DNA of 33,588 nucleotides from an uncultured Lachnospiraceae bacterium (GCA_910586005.1 CAJUHG010000025.1:1-33588); one strand, 5' to 3'; positions 7,976 to 17,063 are shown, counted from the stretch's first letter. Translations and numbers: made by a program. The notes: generated by a model from the letters alone, not told the origin.

Positions 7976-8716
7976 TTATAATTTTCTTTGACGCACAATT
8001 TCATATGCCAGTATTCCTGCTGCTACAGAAGCGTTTAGAGAATCAATATCTCCTGCCATAGGGATAGATGCTATAAAATCGCAATTTTCTTTTACTAGTT
8101 TACTTACTCCCTCTCCTTCACTTCCAATCACTAAACCTATAGGTCCCTTCAAATCCAATTCATACATCGTTGTACCTTCCATATCAGCACACACAAACCA
8201 TAACCCTTTTTCTTTTAATTCTTTTATGGTATTAGAGAGATTTGTCACTTTCGCTACTGGAGTATAATTAATGGCTCCTGCTGAAGCCTTTGCTACAGTA
8301 GCAGTTAGTCCCACCGCGCGACGCTTTGGAATAATTACTCCATGAGCTCCTGCTAAATTGGCAGTTCGAATAATAGCTCCCAAATTATGAGGATCTTCTA
8401 TATTATCTAAAAGTAATAAAAAAGGAGGCTCCCCTTTTTCTTCTGCTACTTTTAATAAATCTTCTACCTCTGCATATTCATATGCTGCTGCAAAAGCAAT
8501 CACGCCTTGATGCTTTTTTGTTTCTGAAATTTGATCAAGTCTGTCTTTTGTGACAAAATTTATAAGGGTGTTTTGTTTTTTTGCCTCTCTGAGAATCGAT
8601 TTTATGGGTCCATCTTGGCAACCATCCAATACAAATAATTTATCTATGGTTTTTCCAGAACGAAAAGCCTCCAAAACTGCATTCCTTCCCTCAATTGTCA
8701 ATTCCTCGTATCTCAT
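7976..8716 (-). CDS. rlmB: 23S rRNA (guanosine-2'-O-)-methyltransferase RlmB/TrmH family
   Basis: This SpoU/TrmH-type SAM-dependent RNA 2'-O-methyltransferase has 246 residues. The N-terminal substrate-binding domain begins EGRNAVLEAF. The knotted catalytic domain shows motif 1 (LDNIEDPHNLGAIIRTA), motif 2 (IGLVIGSEGEGVSKLV) and motif 3 (IPMAGDIDSLNASVAAGI). RlmB methylates G2251 of 23S rRNA in E. coli; Gram-positive orthologs are annotated alike, though their exact target is less certain. I use the ATG at 8716 because AAGGAA lies 6 nt upstream; an ATG at 8737 would add seven residues. Either start lies inside the end of mrnC, so the two are translationally coupled. Confidence 0.9.
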   Translation of the reverse strand: MRYEELTIEGRNAVLEAFRSGKTIDKLFVLDGCQDGPIKSILREAKKQNTLINFVTKDRLDQISETKKHQGVIAFAAAYEYAEVEDLLKVAEEKGEPPFLLLLDNIEDPHNLGAIIRTANLAGAHGVIIPKRRAVGLTATVAKASAGAINYTPVAKVTNLSNTIKELKEKGLWFVCADMEGTTMYELDLKGPIGLVIGSEGEGVSKLVKENCDFIASIPMAGDIDSLNASVAAGILAYEIVRQRKL

Positions 8717-9176
8717 TTTCTTTTCCTTCCCATCCATTAATTGTGTATTCCATTTTATTTTTATCTAGTCCTTTTAAAATTAACTCCATCATACGTTCCA
8801 TTCTATTTTCTAGATATAAAAAACCAATTAATGCTTCAAATCCTGTTGCTCTTCGGTAATCTGACATAGTTGCATTTTTGGCCATTGTAGGAGACTTTGC
8901 ATTTCTCCCTCGCTTATAGATAGATAATTCTTCTTCTGTAAGATTAGGAATTAACACTTTTATTATTTCTGACTGAGTATGTGCTTTTACTAAATGGCTT
9001 GCTCTTCTATGCAAATCATTTACATGTGCATTTCCTTTTCCAACTAGCATAGAACGAATAATTAAATCATAAATTCCATCACCAATATAAGCTAATACCA
9101 ATGGAGAATAACTTCTGATATCTTTTTGTTTTATATCAAATTTTTTCAATATATATTCATTTATGCCTTCTTCCAT
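8691..9176 (-). CDS. mrnC: Mini-ribonuclease III
   Basis: The 161-residue protein is a lone RNase III catalytic domain without a dsRNA-binding domain, the hallmark of Mini-III, which matures 23S rRNA ends. LAYIGDGIYDLIIRSML carries the catalytic Asp region (the equivalent of GDAVYE), and YRRATGFEALIGFLYL carries the second acidic cluster. The start overlaps the cysS stop by 16 bp and the end overlaps rlmB by 26 bp. The cysS-mrnC-rlmB run is therefore a coupled operon, as in Bacillus. Confidence 0.93.
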   Translation of the reverse strand: MEEGINEYILKKFDIKQKDIRSYSPLVLAYIGDGIYDLIIRSMLVGKGNAHVNDLHRRASHLVKAHTQSEIIKVLIPNLTEEELSIYKRGRNAKSPTMAKNATMSDYRRATGFEALIGFLYLENRMERMMELILKGLDKNKMEYTINGWEGKENEIRGIDN

Positions 9177-10567
9177 TTTACTCCTTCTCTAGTATCTTCT
9201 AAAATAATTCCTTTTTTTAATAAAATATCGCGAATTTCATCTGCTCTAGCAAAATTTTTCTCTTTTCTAGCTGCTTGACGTTCTGTAATTAAAGTTTCTA
9301 TTTCTTCTTCTAAAATTTCTTCTTTTTCCTCTAGAATAATACCTAAAATATCACAAAGCAAACACATTCTTTGATATAATTTATCTAAAAACTCTTTAGA
9401 AGAAGCCTCATTTACTTTTGTATTAATATATTTTACTAATTCAAAAACGACGGAAATAGCATCTGCTGTATTAAAATCATCGTCCATAGAAGATTCAAAT
9501 TTTGTTACAAATACATCGCTTTCTTTCCAAAACTCTGCTTCTTGTTCTGCCATCTGTACTACCTTAGCATTTTGAGATAAATAGTTTAAATTCTTAGCAC
9601 TATTTCTAATTCTATCTAGACCATTTTTAGCTGCTTCCATTAAATCTGCACTAAAATTCAATGGACTTCTGTAATGAGCACTTAACATAAAGAAACGAAG
9701 TACTTGTAAATCATACTTTTCTTGGATTTCCCTTACCGTGAAAAAATTTCCCAAGGATTTTGACATTTTTTTATTGTCAATATTTAAAAATCCATTATGC
9801 AACCAATACTTAGCAAAAATTTTTCCATTACAAGCTTCACTTTGAGCAATTTCATTTTCATGATGTGGAAAAATCAAATCTTCCCCACCAGCATGAATAT
9901 CTATTTCTTCTCCTAGATATTTTTTAGACATAACAGAGCATTCAATATGCCACCCAGGTCTTCCTTGACACCAAGGTGACTCCCAATAAGGTTCTCCTTC
10001 TTTTTTCGGCTTCCACAATACAAAGTCTAAAGCATCTTCTTTATCTTCTCTGGTTACTTTTATATCTCTATGCCCTGCTTGTAATTCATCTAAATTCTTA
10101 TGAGATAATTTTCCATAGTCTTTAAATTTTCTTGTTCTAAAATAAACGGTTCCATCTGCAGTGGAATAAGCATAACCTTTTTCTATCAAAGTAGAAATCA
10201 TTTCTAACATTCCATCAATCTCTTCTGTTGCCAATGGATGTACAGTAGCTGTCTTTACATTCATATTTTCCATATCTTTCTTGCATTCTTCAATATAACG
10301 CTTTGAAATCTCTTGGGCAGACACCCCTTCTTCTACTGCCTTTTTAATAATTTTATCATCTACATCTGTAAAATTAGATACAAAATTTACTTCATAGCCT
10401 TTATATTCCATATAACGCCTTACAGTATCAAATACAATCATAGGTCTTGCATTTCCAATATGAATTAAATTATATACAGTAGGTCCACAGACATACATTT
10501 TTACCTTGCCCTCTTCTAAAGGAGTAAATGTTTCTTTCTTTTTACTTAGTGTATTGTAAACTTTCAT
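9161..10567 (-). CDS. cysS: Cysteinyl-tRNA synthetase
   Basis: The 468-residue class I aminoacyl-tRNA synthetase charges tRNA-Cys. The HIGH-type motif is PTVYNLIHIGNARP (near residue 37) and the KMSKS loop is KKMSKSLGNFF (near residue 265). Zinc ligands are expected in MYVCGPTVYN, in IECSVM and in the HHENEIAQSEAC stretch. Length is normal for the family. A clear TAGGAGGAACTT site precedes the ATG. The 95-bp gap to cysE shows no T-box-like leader, so cysteine-dependent control by a T-box is not evident here. Confidence 0.97.
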   Translation of the reverse strand: MKVYNTLSKKKETFTPLEEGKVKMYVCGPTVYNLIHIGNARPMIVFDTVRRYMEYKGYEVNFVSNFTDVDDKIIKKAVEEGVSAQEISKRYIEECKKDMENMNVKTATVHPLATEEIDGMLEMISTLIEKGYAYSTADGTVYFRTRKFKDYGKLSHKNLDELQAGHRDIKVTREDKEDALDFVLWKPKKEGEPYWESPWCQGRPGWHIECSVMSKKYLGEEIDIHAGGEDLIFPHHENEIAQSEACNGKIFAKYWLHNGFLNIDNKKMSKSLGNFFTVREIQEKYDLQVLRFFMLSAHYRSPLNFSADLMEAAKNGLDRIRNSAKNLNYLSQNAKVVQMAEQEAEFWKESDVFVTKFESSMDDDFNTADAISVVFELVKYINTKVNEASSKEFLDKLYQRMCLLCDILGIILEEKEEILEEEIETLITERQAARKEKNFARADEIRDILLKKGIILEDTREGVKWKKA

Positions 10568-10662
10568 AAGTTCCTCCTAAATTTTTGATTTTTATGATCT
10601 ATTCTGTAATTCTCTAATTTTTTCTACATTTGATAATTATAATTATTTGCGAACATAGCTTA

Positions 10663-11328
10663 TCATCTATTCTGTAATTCCCGAATCTCTTTTTCTAAAT
10701 CAATGAGTTTATTGCAAAGTGCAGAATTTTCATGTTGTAGTACTGTGATATCTTCCATAATTGGGTCAGGTAGATGCACTTGATCCATATCGCTTCTTGG
10801 AAACTTAATATTATCACGCTTTACAATTCTTCCTGGTACGCCTACTACGGTACAATTTGGTGGAACCTCTTCTAATACTACACTCCCTGCACCAATTTTA
10901 CTATTTTCTCCAATCGTAAAAGAACCAATAATTTTTGCTCCTGCACTTACCATAACATTATCACATAAAGTAGGATGTCGCTTCCCTGTCTCTTTTCCTG
11001 TACCTCCCAAAGTCACTCCTTGATAAAGTGTCACATTATCCCCAATAATTGTTGTCTCTCCAATAATCACACCACTTCCATGATCAATAAAAAAACCTTT
11101 TCCTATTACAGCTCCTGGATGAATCTCTATTCCTGTTTTTCTAGCCGCCTTTTGAGAAATTCTCCTTGCACGAAAATAATGTCCTTTTAGATACTGCTTA
11201 TGTGCCTTCCGATAACTCATCATAACACGGAAACTGGGATACAGCAGCACTTCTAGCGGAGATTTGATCGATGGGTCTCGCTCTTGTATCACTTCAAATT
11301 CTTCTTTTACATGCCTCAAAAATCCCAT
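10663..11328 (-). CDS. cysE: Serine O-acetyltransferase
   Basis: The 221-residue enzyme transfers acetyl from acetyl-CoA to L-serine, the first step of cysteine synthesis. It has the left-handed beta-helix of hexapeptide repeats: IEIHPGAVIGKGFFIDHGSG, IIGETTIIGDNVTLYQGV, TLGGTGKETGKRHPT, and KIIGSFTIGENSKIGAGSVV. The His-Gly-rich active-site segment and acetyl-CoA loop are intact. The Glu/Asn-rich C-terminal tail (about 35 residues) is longer than in E. coli but common in Firmicutes. It sits next to cysS, as in Bacillus, linking cysteine supply to tRNA-Cys charging. Confidence 0.95.
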   Translation of the reverse strand: MGFLRHVKEEFEVIQERDPSIKSPLEVLLYPSFRVMMSYRKAHKQYLKGHYFRARRISQKAARKTGIEIHPGAVIGKGFFIDHGSGVIIGETTIIGDNVTLYQGVTLGGTGKETGKRHPTLCDNVMVSAGAKIIGSFTIGENSKIGAGSVVLEEVPPNCTVVGVPGRIVKRDNIKFPRSDMDQVHLPDPIMEDITVLQHENSALCNKLIDLEKEIRELQNR

Positions 11329-11383
11329 GATTTGTACACGTTCCTTTCAATTTGCACAAGTATGCACCATATTTTATCATGTT

Positions 11384-11412
11384 AGTTTATGCAGAAAATG
11401 CTCATTTGTCAA
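11384..11412 (-). promoter_or_regulatory. Probable sigma-A promoter of cysE
   Basis: On the minus strand TTGACA (11407-11412), a 17-bp spacer and TAAACT (11384-11389) lie 56 bp upstream of the cysE start and just after the stop of the upstream gene. This suggests cysE-cysS-mrnC-rlmB can be transcribed separately from the glf-to-transglutaminase run. Confidence 0.65.
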
Positions 11413-11414
11413 TA

Positions 11415-13685
11415 TTATAAGTAAACAATTTTCTTTGTTTTTGCCCCTGAACTTTTCTTTTTCCCAGAAATTGTTTTTACCATATAATAATAAGTTTTTC
11501 CTTTTTTTACCTTGGAATCTGTATAAGTTACTTTATTTTTATTTGTTATTTTTTTTATAGATTGATATTTTCCTTTTCCCACTTTGCGATATATCATATA
11601 TCCAGAAGCTCCGCCTATTTTATGCCAAGTTATTAGAATACCCTTTTTTGTATTTTTAACACTTACAGGAGAAGGCGCAGCAATTCCTAAACTTACAAAA
11701 TTATATCCATATTTCTTTGCAAATCTACTTGCCGCTGTACTAGAATACCCTTTTATGGTAACAGTCGCAGAAGTATCAAAGGCACTTTTTTCTATCTTTT
11801 TTACATTTTGTCCGATATGTACTGTTTTTAAATTTTCACACCGAGACATTGCCATTCCAAAAATACTTGTGACATAATCTGGTACTACAACCTTTTTGAT
11901 ATTTTCACGCTGTAAAATATGTTTGCCAACTCCTACTAATTTTACCCCACTGGTGTCTTCTATTAAAAGAATTGTATTCCCTTCTCCAAAGCATATCATA
12001 TCAATATATCCATGCTCCTCATCATTATAATCAAAGTCAAAGGTGTCCCAAGTCGAATCCAACATCTTCCATTTGCCATCTAACAGAGCAATATTCCACA
12101 TATGTGCACTTTGATTTGCTGATACAATTCCATTCGGTAAACCTGCCATATATAACATTAATCCTGTTAAATATGCATATCCCTGACAATGGGATTCCCT
12201 AGTTTCATATACTTGATATATTTGTTCAATTTGATCACCGATTCCTATAAATCCACCATAAGAAATATTTTCGCTCACCCACCGTTGAATTGCAATTGCC
12301 TTTTCTCTGTCTGTAGTACAATTTTTAGTTAATCTTTTTGTTAGTTTTAATATCTTCTGATAATATTTATTATTTTTATCTTTTTCCACAAACTTTCCAG
12401 GCTGATAACCAGTAGTCTCTCCCGTATCCCAAGATTGCATAGATGTATTACATTGTACTGGAAAATCAGCTTTCAATTTCTTAGGTAAATTTTTTACCAA
12501 AGTATCATTCTTCATAGATGTTACATGGCAAGAAATCAAAGTCTTATATCCATGATAGGTAATTTCTGCATATACTAAAGTAGAACCATGTTTTTTAGAA
12601 GCTGATACTTTTCCTTTTGAACTGATATTAGCAATTCCTTTATCTTGACTGTACCATTTTGTAACTTTTCCAGCCGAAGCAGTAAGTTGAAAGGTTTTTG
12701 TTTTTTTATCTAACCGAATATTAGTTTCATTTAACTTTACCTTTTTTCCACCTGTAGTCAAGATAGATGGTTTTCTATCTCCTGAATCTACTTTTACTTC
12801 ATTTTCTACATAATCAAATAATACCTTAAAATTTTTATAGTACTCTTTTTTACAATATATTCTAATTCCACTTGCTAATCCTTTTCCATTTAAGCCAGAT
12901 GGAAGATTACCAAGAAAATGTATTTCTTTTAATTCATAACAATTATCAAAACAAGAATGTTTCATTTGCCATACTTTAGCAGGAATTGTAATTGTAGAAA
13001 TCTTAGAACCATAAAATGCATCTGTCCCAATTCTTTCTATAGTAGATGGCAGAGTAACACTCTTAAGATTTGTACAATCAGAAAATGCAAAATCTCCTAC
13101 TGTGGTAATTCCCTTTTTTATAATTACTTTTTTTATTTTAGAAAGATATTTCTCCCAAGGTTGTTTGTCATTTTTTTCTCCAGTATAAAAAGATTTCATA
13201 GCTCCTTTTCCAGAAATGGTAAGTGTTCCACTAGAACGTAATTTCCATTTTGCATTCTCTCCACAGGTTCCACTCGCCACCTCAGATATTTTTGCTTTTT
13301 CTGAAGATTCTGTTTCTTCTAATGTTTTTACCTTTTCTAAAGATTCTGTTTCTTCTAATGTTTTTACCTTTTCTAAAGATTCTGTTTCTTCTAATGTTTT
13401 TACCTTTTCTGAAGATTCTACTTCTCTTAATATTTTTACCTTTTCTGAAATTTCTTCTACTTCTTCTGGTTTTTTTAAAAATTCTGCTTCTTCTGATAGT
13501 TCTAATGTTTCTACTTTTTTTGAGATTTGTGACACTTCTGGTGCCTCTAAAAGATCTAATTGTTTTGATGCTTTTACCGTTAGAGAATTTATTGGTAGTT
13601 CCATAGTTGTAAATAAAATTACAGCAGCAAGTATCCCTGCAAAAACACGTCTATATCTTTGTTTTCTTTTTATTCCTTGCATCAT
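11415..13685 (-). CDS. Secreted transglutaminase-like protein with LRR_5 and fibronectin III domains
   Basis: About 756 residues. A signal peptide (RRVFAGILAAVILFTTMEL) is followed by a Glu/Lys/Ser-rich stalk with 12-residue repeats (residues about 79-126), LRR_5 repeats at about 150-265, and a Big_2-like segment. A transglutaminase-like domain follows (about 455-550) with the triad in SHCQGYAY, SAHMWNIALL and KMLDSTWDTF. A second LRR patch and a C-terminal fibronectin III module (YMIYRKVGKGKYQSIKKI) complete it. Such proteins are thought to be wall-associated proteases or cross-linking enzymes; the substrate is unknown. AAAGGAG lies 5 nt before the first ATG of the pair at 13685; an earlier in-frame ATG at 13706 overlaps the upstream gene and is less likely. 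Confidence 0.88.
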   Translation of the reverse strand: MMQGIKRKQRYRRVFAGILAAVILFTTMELPINSLTVKASKQLDLLEAPEVSQISKKVETLELSEEAEFLKKPEEVEEISEKVKILREVESSEKVKTLEETESLEKVKTLEETESLEKVKTLEETESSEKAKISEVASGTCGENAKWKLRSSGTLTISGKGAMKSFYTGEKNDKQPWEKYLSKIKKVIIKKGITTVGDFAFSDCTNLKSVTLPSTIERIGTDAFYGSKISTITIPAKVWQMKHSCFDNCYELKEIHFLGNLPSGLNGKGLASGIRIYCKKEYYKNFKVLFDYVENEVKVDSGDRKPSILTTGGKKVKLNETNIRLDKKTKTFQLTASAGKVTKWYSQDKGIANISSKGKVSASKKHGSTLVYAEITYHGYKTLISCHVTSMKNDTLVKNLPKKLKADFPVQCNTSMQSWDTGETTGYQPGKFVEKDKNNKYYQKILKLTKRLTKNCTTDREKAIAIQRWVSENISYGGFIGIGDQIEQIYQVYETRESHCQGYAYLTGLMLYMAGLPNGIVSANQSAHMWNIALLDGKWKMLDSTWDTFDFDYNDEEHGYIDMICFGEGNTILLIEDTSGVKLVGVGKHILQRENIKKVVVPDYVTSIFGMAMSRCENLKTVHIGQNVKKIEKSAFDTSATVTIKGYSSTAASRFAKKYGYNFVSLGIAAPSPVSVKNTKKGILITWHKIGGASGYMIYRKVGKGKYQSIKKITNKNKVTYTDSKVKKGKTYYYMVKTISGKKKSSGAKTKKIVYL
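13306..13449 (-). repeat. Four 36-bp tandem repeats in the stalk of the transglutaminase protein
   Basis: Units at 13306, 13342 and 13378 are almost identical and a fourth at 13414 is diverged. On the minus strand they encode EKVKTLEETESL-like 12-residue units. The length is a multiple of three, so copy-number change would vary stalk length without breaking the frame. Confidence 0.85.
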
Positions 13686-13696
13686 ACATTCTCCTT

Positions 13697-14797
13697 TCAT
13701 ACCCATTCCTTCAAATAAACAATCGTATCTTTTAAAAGTAGCTGTGTCAACTCTGAAATATCTAATTTCTGTTCTACCTTATTTTCTGAAATTTTTTCTA
13801 TTTTGCTTTTATTAGTGCCAATTTCAATTCGATAACAGCCTTGCTGACTAGTTATCATAGAATCTTCCACCTTGACATTGTAGCAATGGGTATACTCACT
13901 TCTCAACAAGGAAACAAAAACAAAAAGATTTGTAACACGTATCATCATCGGAGATGAATCAAAATTTATTTTATAATCTGGCAAAGCCCTTTGACAAAGA
14001 ATTTCTGCTTCTTCTTGCCAAACATCATCTTTCAACAATAGTTCTTTCACTTCTACTTGACAATTCTGAAAAGAAACACCATATACAAGCATTCCCTGCA
14101 ATTGTTCTTGAAATTTTAAAAGCAATATGCCACCGTTTTCTGTAGCTGTTTCTGCAAATAAACGCTGATAATAATACATATCTCTCTTTACAAAAATATG
14201 ATATTTTTTCTCTAAAACTAAATTAGAAAAAGTTATCATTTGAGGAATATCTTGTGGCTTTGCTTTTTGCCATCTTAATCCTTCTTGCAAATTTTTTTCT
14301 ACTAAATAAGAGTTTGTCGCTATAGCTGCTTTTATTGTTTGATTCTGTTCTTTTTCTATATCTCTCAAATATGGACTTTGTTCTTGATTGGGAAAAAATA
14401 TAAATCCTTGCCCCTTATAATAATTAGGATTTGCTGGTAATAAAAACGTAAAGGGTATCTGTTTGGCTTCCATATCTCTAAGAGCATATGTCATAACTTG
14501 TCCCATTTTTCCCTGTTTGCGGTAATTGGGATGCGTTGCCACTGCTACAATATAAGGAATTTTTTGTAAATTGCCATTAATCCAAAGAATATATGGATTA
14601 AAATGAATCATAACCTGAAAAAAACTAGGTTTTTTCAAGCATGCTTCTTCCATTACAAGAATGTTATTATCTTCTATTTTCCATTTGTAATAGTAATCTA
14701 CAAATTTTTTGGAATCTTCTGAAAAAACAGCTTCATACATAGTTCTAGTAAGCTGTTTTTCCTTTTGATTCAAATAATATATTCTGTTCTCTTCCAT
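13697..14797 (-). CDS. GNAT N-acetyltransferase, Eis-like
   Basis: In this 366-residue protein the GNAT acetyl-CoA loop lies in VATHPNYRKQGKMGQVMTYA (motif A, R/Q-x-x-G-x-G/M). PFTFLLPANPNYYKGQGFIF follows, which is the Eis/GNAT_2 pattern of a primary GNAT domain. The rest would be a degenerate second GNAT domain plus an SCP2-like C-terminal domain, matching the usual length of the Eis family. Eis of mycobacteria acetylates aminoglycosides and proteins; the substrate in clostridia is unknown. It ends 11 bp before the transglutaminase protein start and begins 45 bp after ispF, so it is probably in the same transcript. Confidence 0.8.
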   Translation of the reverse strand: MEENRIYYLNQKEKQLTRTMYEAVFSEDSKKFVDYYYKWKIEDNNILVMEEACLKKPSFFQVMIHFNPYILWINGNLQKIPYIVAVATHPNYRKQGKMGQVMTYALRDMEAKQIPFTFLLPANPNYYKGQGFIFFPNQEQSPYLRDIEKEQNQTIKAAIATNSYLVEKNLQEGLRWQKAKPQDIPQMITFSNLVLEKKYHIFVKRDMYYYQRLFAETATENGGILLLKFQEQLQGMLVYGVSFQNCQVEVKELLLKDDVWQEEAEILCQRALPDYKINFDSSPMMIRVTNLFVFVSLLRSEYTHCYNVKVEDSMITSQQGCYRIEIGTNKSKIEKISENKVEQKLDISELTQLLLKDTIVYLKEWV

Positions 14798-14842
14798 TTT
14801 TCTGCTATTTTTTCCTTTTTATAAAAATCGCTTATATAATTT

Positions 14843-15382
14843 TTATTTTACACATCCTTTACAATTACTACACTTTCTTTCACTGTCAAAGGCTATTGTG
14901 CTTCCCTCATAGAGACCTGTGATAGAACAAATTGCTTGAGCAGAAATTCCCTCCTGACGTCCAGTAAAACCTAGTCCTTCTTCTGTGGTTGCCTTAATAT
15001 TTACTTGATTTTTGGAAATTTTTAACACTTGTGCCACGTACTCTTCCATCTGCTCTATATAAGGACGAAGTTTTGGCTTCTGAGCAATTATAGTTGCATC
15101 AATATTTTCCACAACATATCCTTTTTGAGTTAGCAGCTTCTCTACTTGCGCAAGTAGTTTCATACTAGAAATTCCACGATACTGTTCCTCTGTATCTGGA
15201 AAATGTTTTCCAATATCCCCAAGAGCTGCTGCTCCAAGCAATGCGTCCATAATTGCATGAACTAAAACATCTGCATCAGAATGTCCTTCTAGCCCCAAAG
15301 TATAAGGAATTTCCACACCGCCCAATATTAACTTTCTTCCTTCTTTTAATCTATGCACATCATAACCAATTCCAACTCTCAT
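14843..15382 (-). CDS. ispF: 2-C-methyl-D-erythritol 2,4-cyclodiphosphate synthase
   Basis: IspF converts CDP-ME 2-phosphate to MEcPP in the non-mevalonate isoprenoid pathway. Conserved parts are MRVGIGYDVHRL with the metal-binding Asp-x-His, GLEGHSDADVLVHAIMDALL, DIGKHFPDTEEQ, IDATIIAQKPKL and the C-terminal TTEEGLGFTGRQEGI. At 179 residues it exceeds the usual 157-160. The extra tail ends ERKCSNCKGCVK, with three cysteines in a CxxCxxC spacing that I do not know from IspF. It follows apt by 19 bp. ispD and gltX, its usual Bacillus neighbours, are absent here. Confidence 0.95.
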   Translation of the reverse strand: MRVGIGYDVHRLKEGRKLILGGVEIPYTLGLEGHSDADVLVHAIMDALLGAAALGDIGKHFPDTEEQYRGISSMKLLAQVEKLLTQKGYVVENIDATIIAQKPKLRPYIEQMEEYVAQVLKISKNQVNIKATTEEGLGFTGRQEGISAQAICSITGLYEGSTIAFDSERKCSNCKGCVK

Positions 15383-15401
15383 CTATATTCCTCTATTTTC
15401 T

Positions 15402-15926
15402 CTAGTTTCCTTCATATGTAATAATACTTTCCACATTATAACCAGAAAGCTTGTCCCGTCCATTTAGTCCAGCAAGTTCCATAACAAAACAGATTTTAAC
15501 TACCTGCCCTCCTAGTTGTTCAATTAAATTAATAATTGCTTCTATAGTTCCTCCCGTTGCAATCAAATCATCAATAATAACCACTTTTTGTCCTGGACGA
15601 ATAGCATCCTTGTGTATCTCAATCACTGCACTACCATATTCTAAATCATATTCTGCTGAAATTGTTTCACAGGGCAATTTTCCTTTTTTTCTAACTGGCA
15701 CAAAACTCTTATGTGCTTCATAAGCCACAGGCACACCAAAAATAAATCCTCTCGATTCTGGTCCTACTACCACATCATATTCTACATCCTTTAAGGTATC
15801 CAAAAGTTTATCAATCGCAAGATGCAGACCATCTGCATCTTGTAAAATACTTGTTACATCGCGGAAAATAATCCCTGGTTCTGGAAAATCTGGAATACTT
15901 CTTACATAATCTTCTAATTGTTTCAT
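15402..15926 (-). CDS. apt: Adenine phosphoribosyltransferase
   Basis: The 174-residue type I phosphoribosyltransferase salvages adenine to AMP with PRPP. The PRPP loop is VVIIDDLIATGGT, and IPDFPEPGIIFRDVTSIL and VVGPESRGFIFG are Apt-specific. I start at ATG 15926, with GGAGG 8 nt upstream; an ATG at 15941 would place the ribosome site inside the gene. The 27-bp spacing from the glf stop and 19 bp to ispF suggest one transcript glf-apt-ispF. In many Clostridia apt precedes relA; that neighbour is not present here. Confidence 0.95.
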   Translation of the reverse strand: MKQLEDYVRSIPDFPEPGIIFRDVTSILQDADGLHLAIDKLLDTLKDVEYDVVVGPESRGFIFGVPVAYEAHKSFVPVRKKGKLPCETISAEYDLEYGSAVIEIHKDAIRPGQKVVIIDDLIATGGTIEAIINLIEQLGGQVVKICFVMELAGLNGRDKLSGYNVESIITYEGN

Positions 15927-15953
15927 TTTGATTTCCTCCATTCTTGCTATTTC

Positions 15954-17063
15954 CTAGCAAACTGTTATGGTTTCTCTTACGCATTTTAAGGCTGCTTCCA
16001 CCGTATCATCCATATCATAATATTTATATTGACCAAGTCTTCCTCCAAAAATCACATTTCCTTCCTTTTGAGCAAGTGCTAAATATTTTTCATATAATAT
16101 GGCATTCTTTTCATCATTCATAGGATAATATGGTTCATCTCCTTTTTTCCAAACCTGAGGATATTCTTTTGTAATTACTGTTTTAGGCTGTATCCCATAT
16201 TCAAAATGTTTGTGTTCAATAATTCTAGTATATGGTACTTCATACTCTGTATAATTTACAACAGCATTTCCCTGATAATTCTCTTTCTCTAATATCTCTG
16301 TTTCAAATCTAAGAGAGCGATACTCTAATTCTCCCAAACAATAATTAAAATATTCATCAATCATTCCTGTATATACAATGGTTTCTGCTAATGCCTGATA
16401 ATTTTCCCTATTTTCAAGAAAATTCTCGTTTAACCGAACTTCTGTGCCTTCTAACATCTTTTCTATCATTTTTGTATAGCCACCAATAGGAATTCCCTGA
16501 TAATTGTCATTAAAATAATTATTATCATAGGTAAAACGTACTGGAAGACGTTTAATAATAAATGCAGGCAATTCTGTCGCACGTTTTCCCCATTGTTTCT
16601 CTGTATAACCTTTGACTAATTTTGTATACACATCAAATCCAACCAGATTAATTGCTTGTTCTTCTAAATTTTTTGGATGTTCCACAGCATATTCACGTTT
16701 CTGTTCTTCAATTTTTTCCTTAGCTTCTTGTGGTGTCACTACTCCCCATAATTTATGAAAAGTGTTCATATTAAAGGGCATATTGTATATTTCTCCCTGA
16801 TAGTTAGCTATGGGCGCATTTGTATACCGATTAAATTCTGCAAAAGAATTTACATATTCCCATACTTCTCTATTAGAAGTATGAAAAATATGTGCACCAT
16901 ATTCATGCACCTGTATTCCTTCTATTTCTTTTGTATAAATATTTCCAGCAATATGATTTCTTTTATCTATTACAAGACATTTCTTCCCCATTTTTCTTGC
17001 TTCTTGTGCAAACACTGCTCCAAATAATCCGGCTCCAACAATTAAATAATCATATTTTTTCAT
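15954..17063 (-). CDS. glf: UDP-galactopyranose mutase
   Basis: The 369-residue flavoenzyme interconverts UDP-galactopyranose and UDP-galactofuranose for cell-surface glycans. It has an N-terminal FAD-binding Rossmann loop (YLIVGAGLFGAVFAQEA), ERCID-like KKCLVIDKRNHIAGNIYT, YGAHIFHTSNREVWEYVN, GYTEKQWGKRATELP, and the C-terminal GRLGQYKYYDMDD, all signature stretches of Glf. No glycosyltransferase gene is adjacent, so it stands outside a surface polysaccharide locus and may lead the downstream housekeeping genes by position only. Confidence 0.96.
   Translation of the reverse strand: MKKYDYLIVGAGLFGAVFAQEARKMGKKCLVIDKRNHIAGNIYTKEIEGIQVHEYGAHIFHTSNREVWEYVNSFAEFNRYTNAPIANYQGEIYNMPFNMNTFHKLWGVVTPQEAKEKIEEQKREYAVEHPKNLEEQAINLVGFDVYTKLVKGYTEKQWGKRATELPAFIIKRLPVRFTYDNNYFNDNYQGIPIGGYTKMIEKMLEGTEVRLNENFLENRENYQALAETIVYTGMIDEYFNYCLGELEYRSLRFETEILEKENYQGNAVVNYTEYEVPYTRIIEHKHFEYGIQPKTVITKEYPQVWKKGDEPYYPMNDEKNAILYEKYLALAQKEGNVIFGGRLGQYKYYDMDDTVEAALKCVRETITVC

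Noticed and set aside
10568..10662. Possible T-box leader before cysS
   Set aside because: The 95-bp gap is too short and lacks the T-box core sequence.
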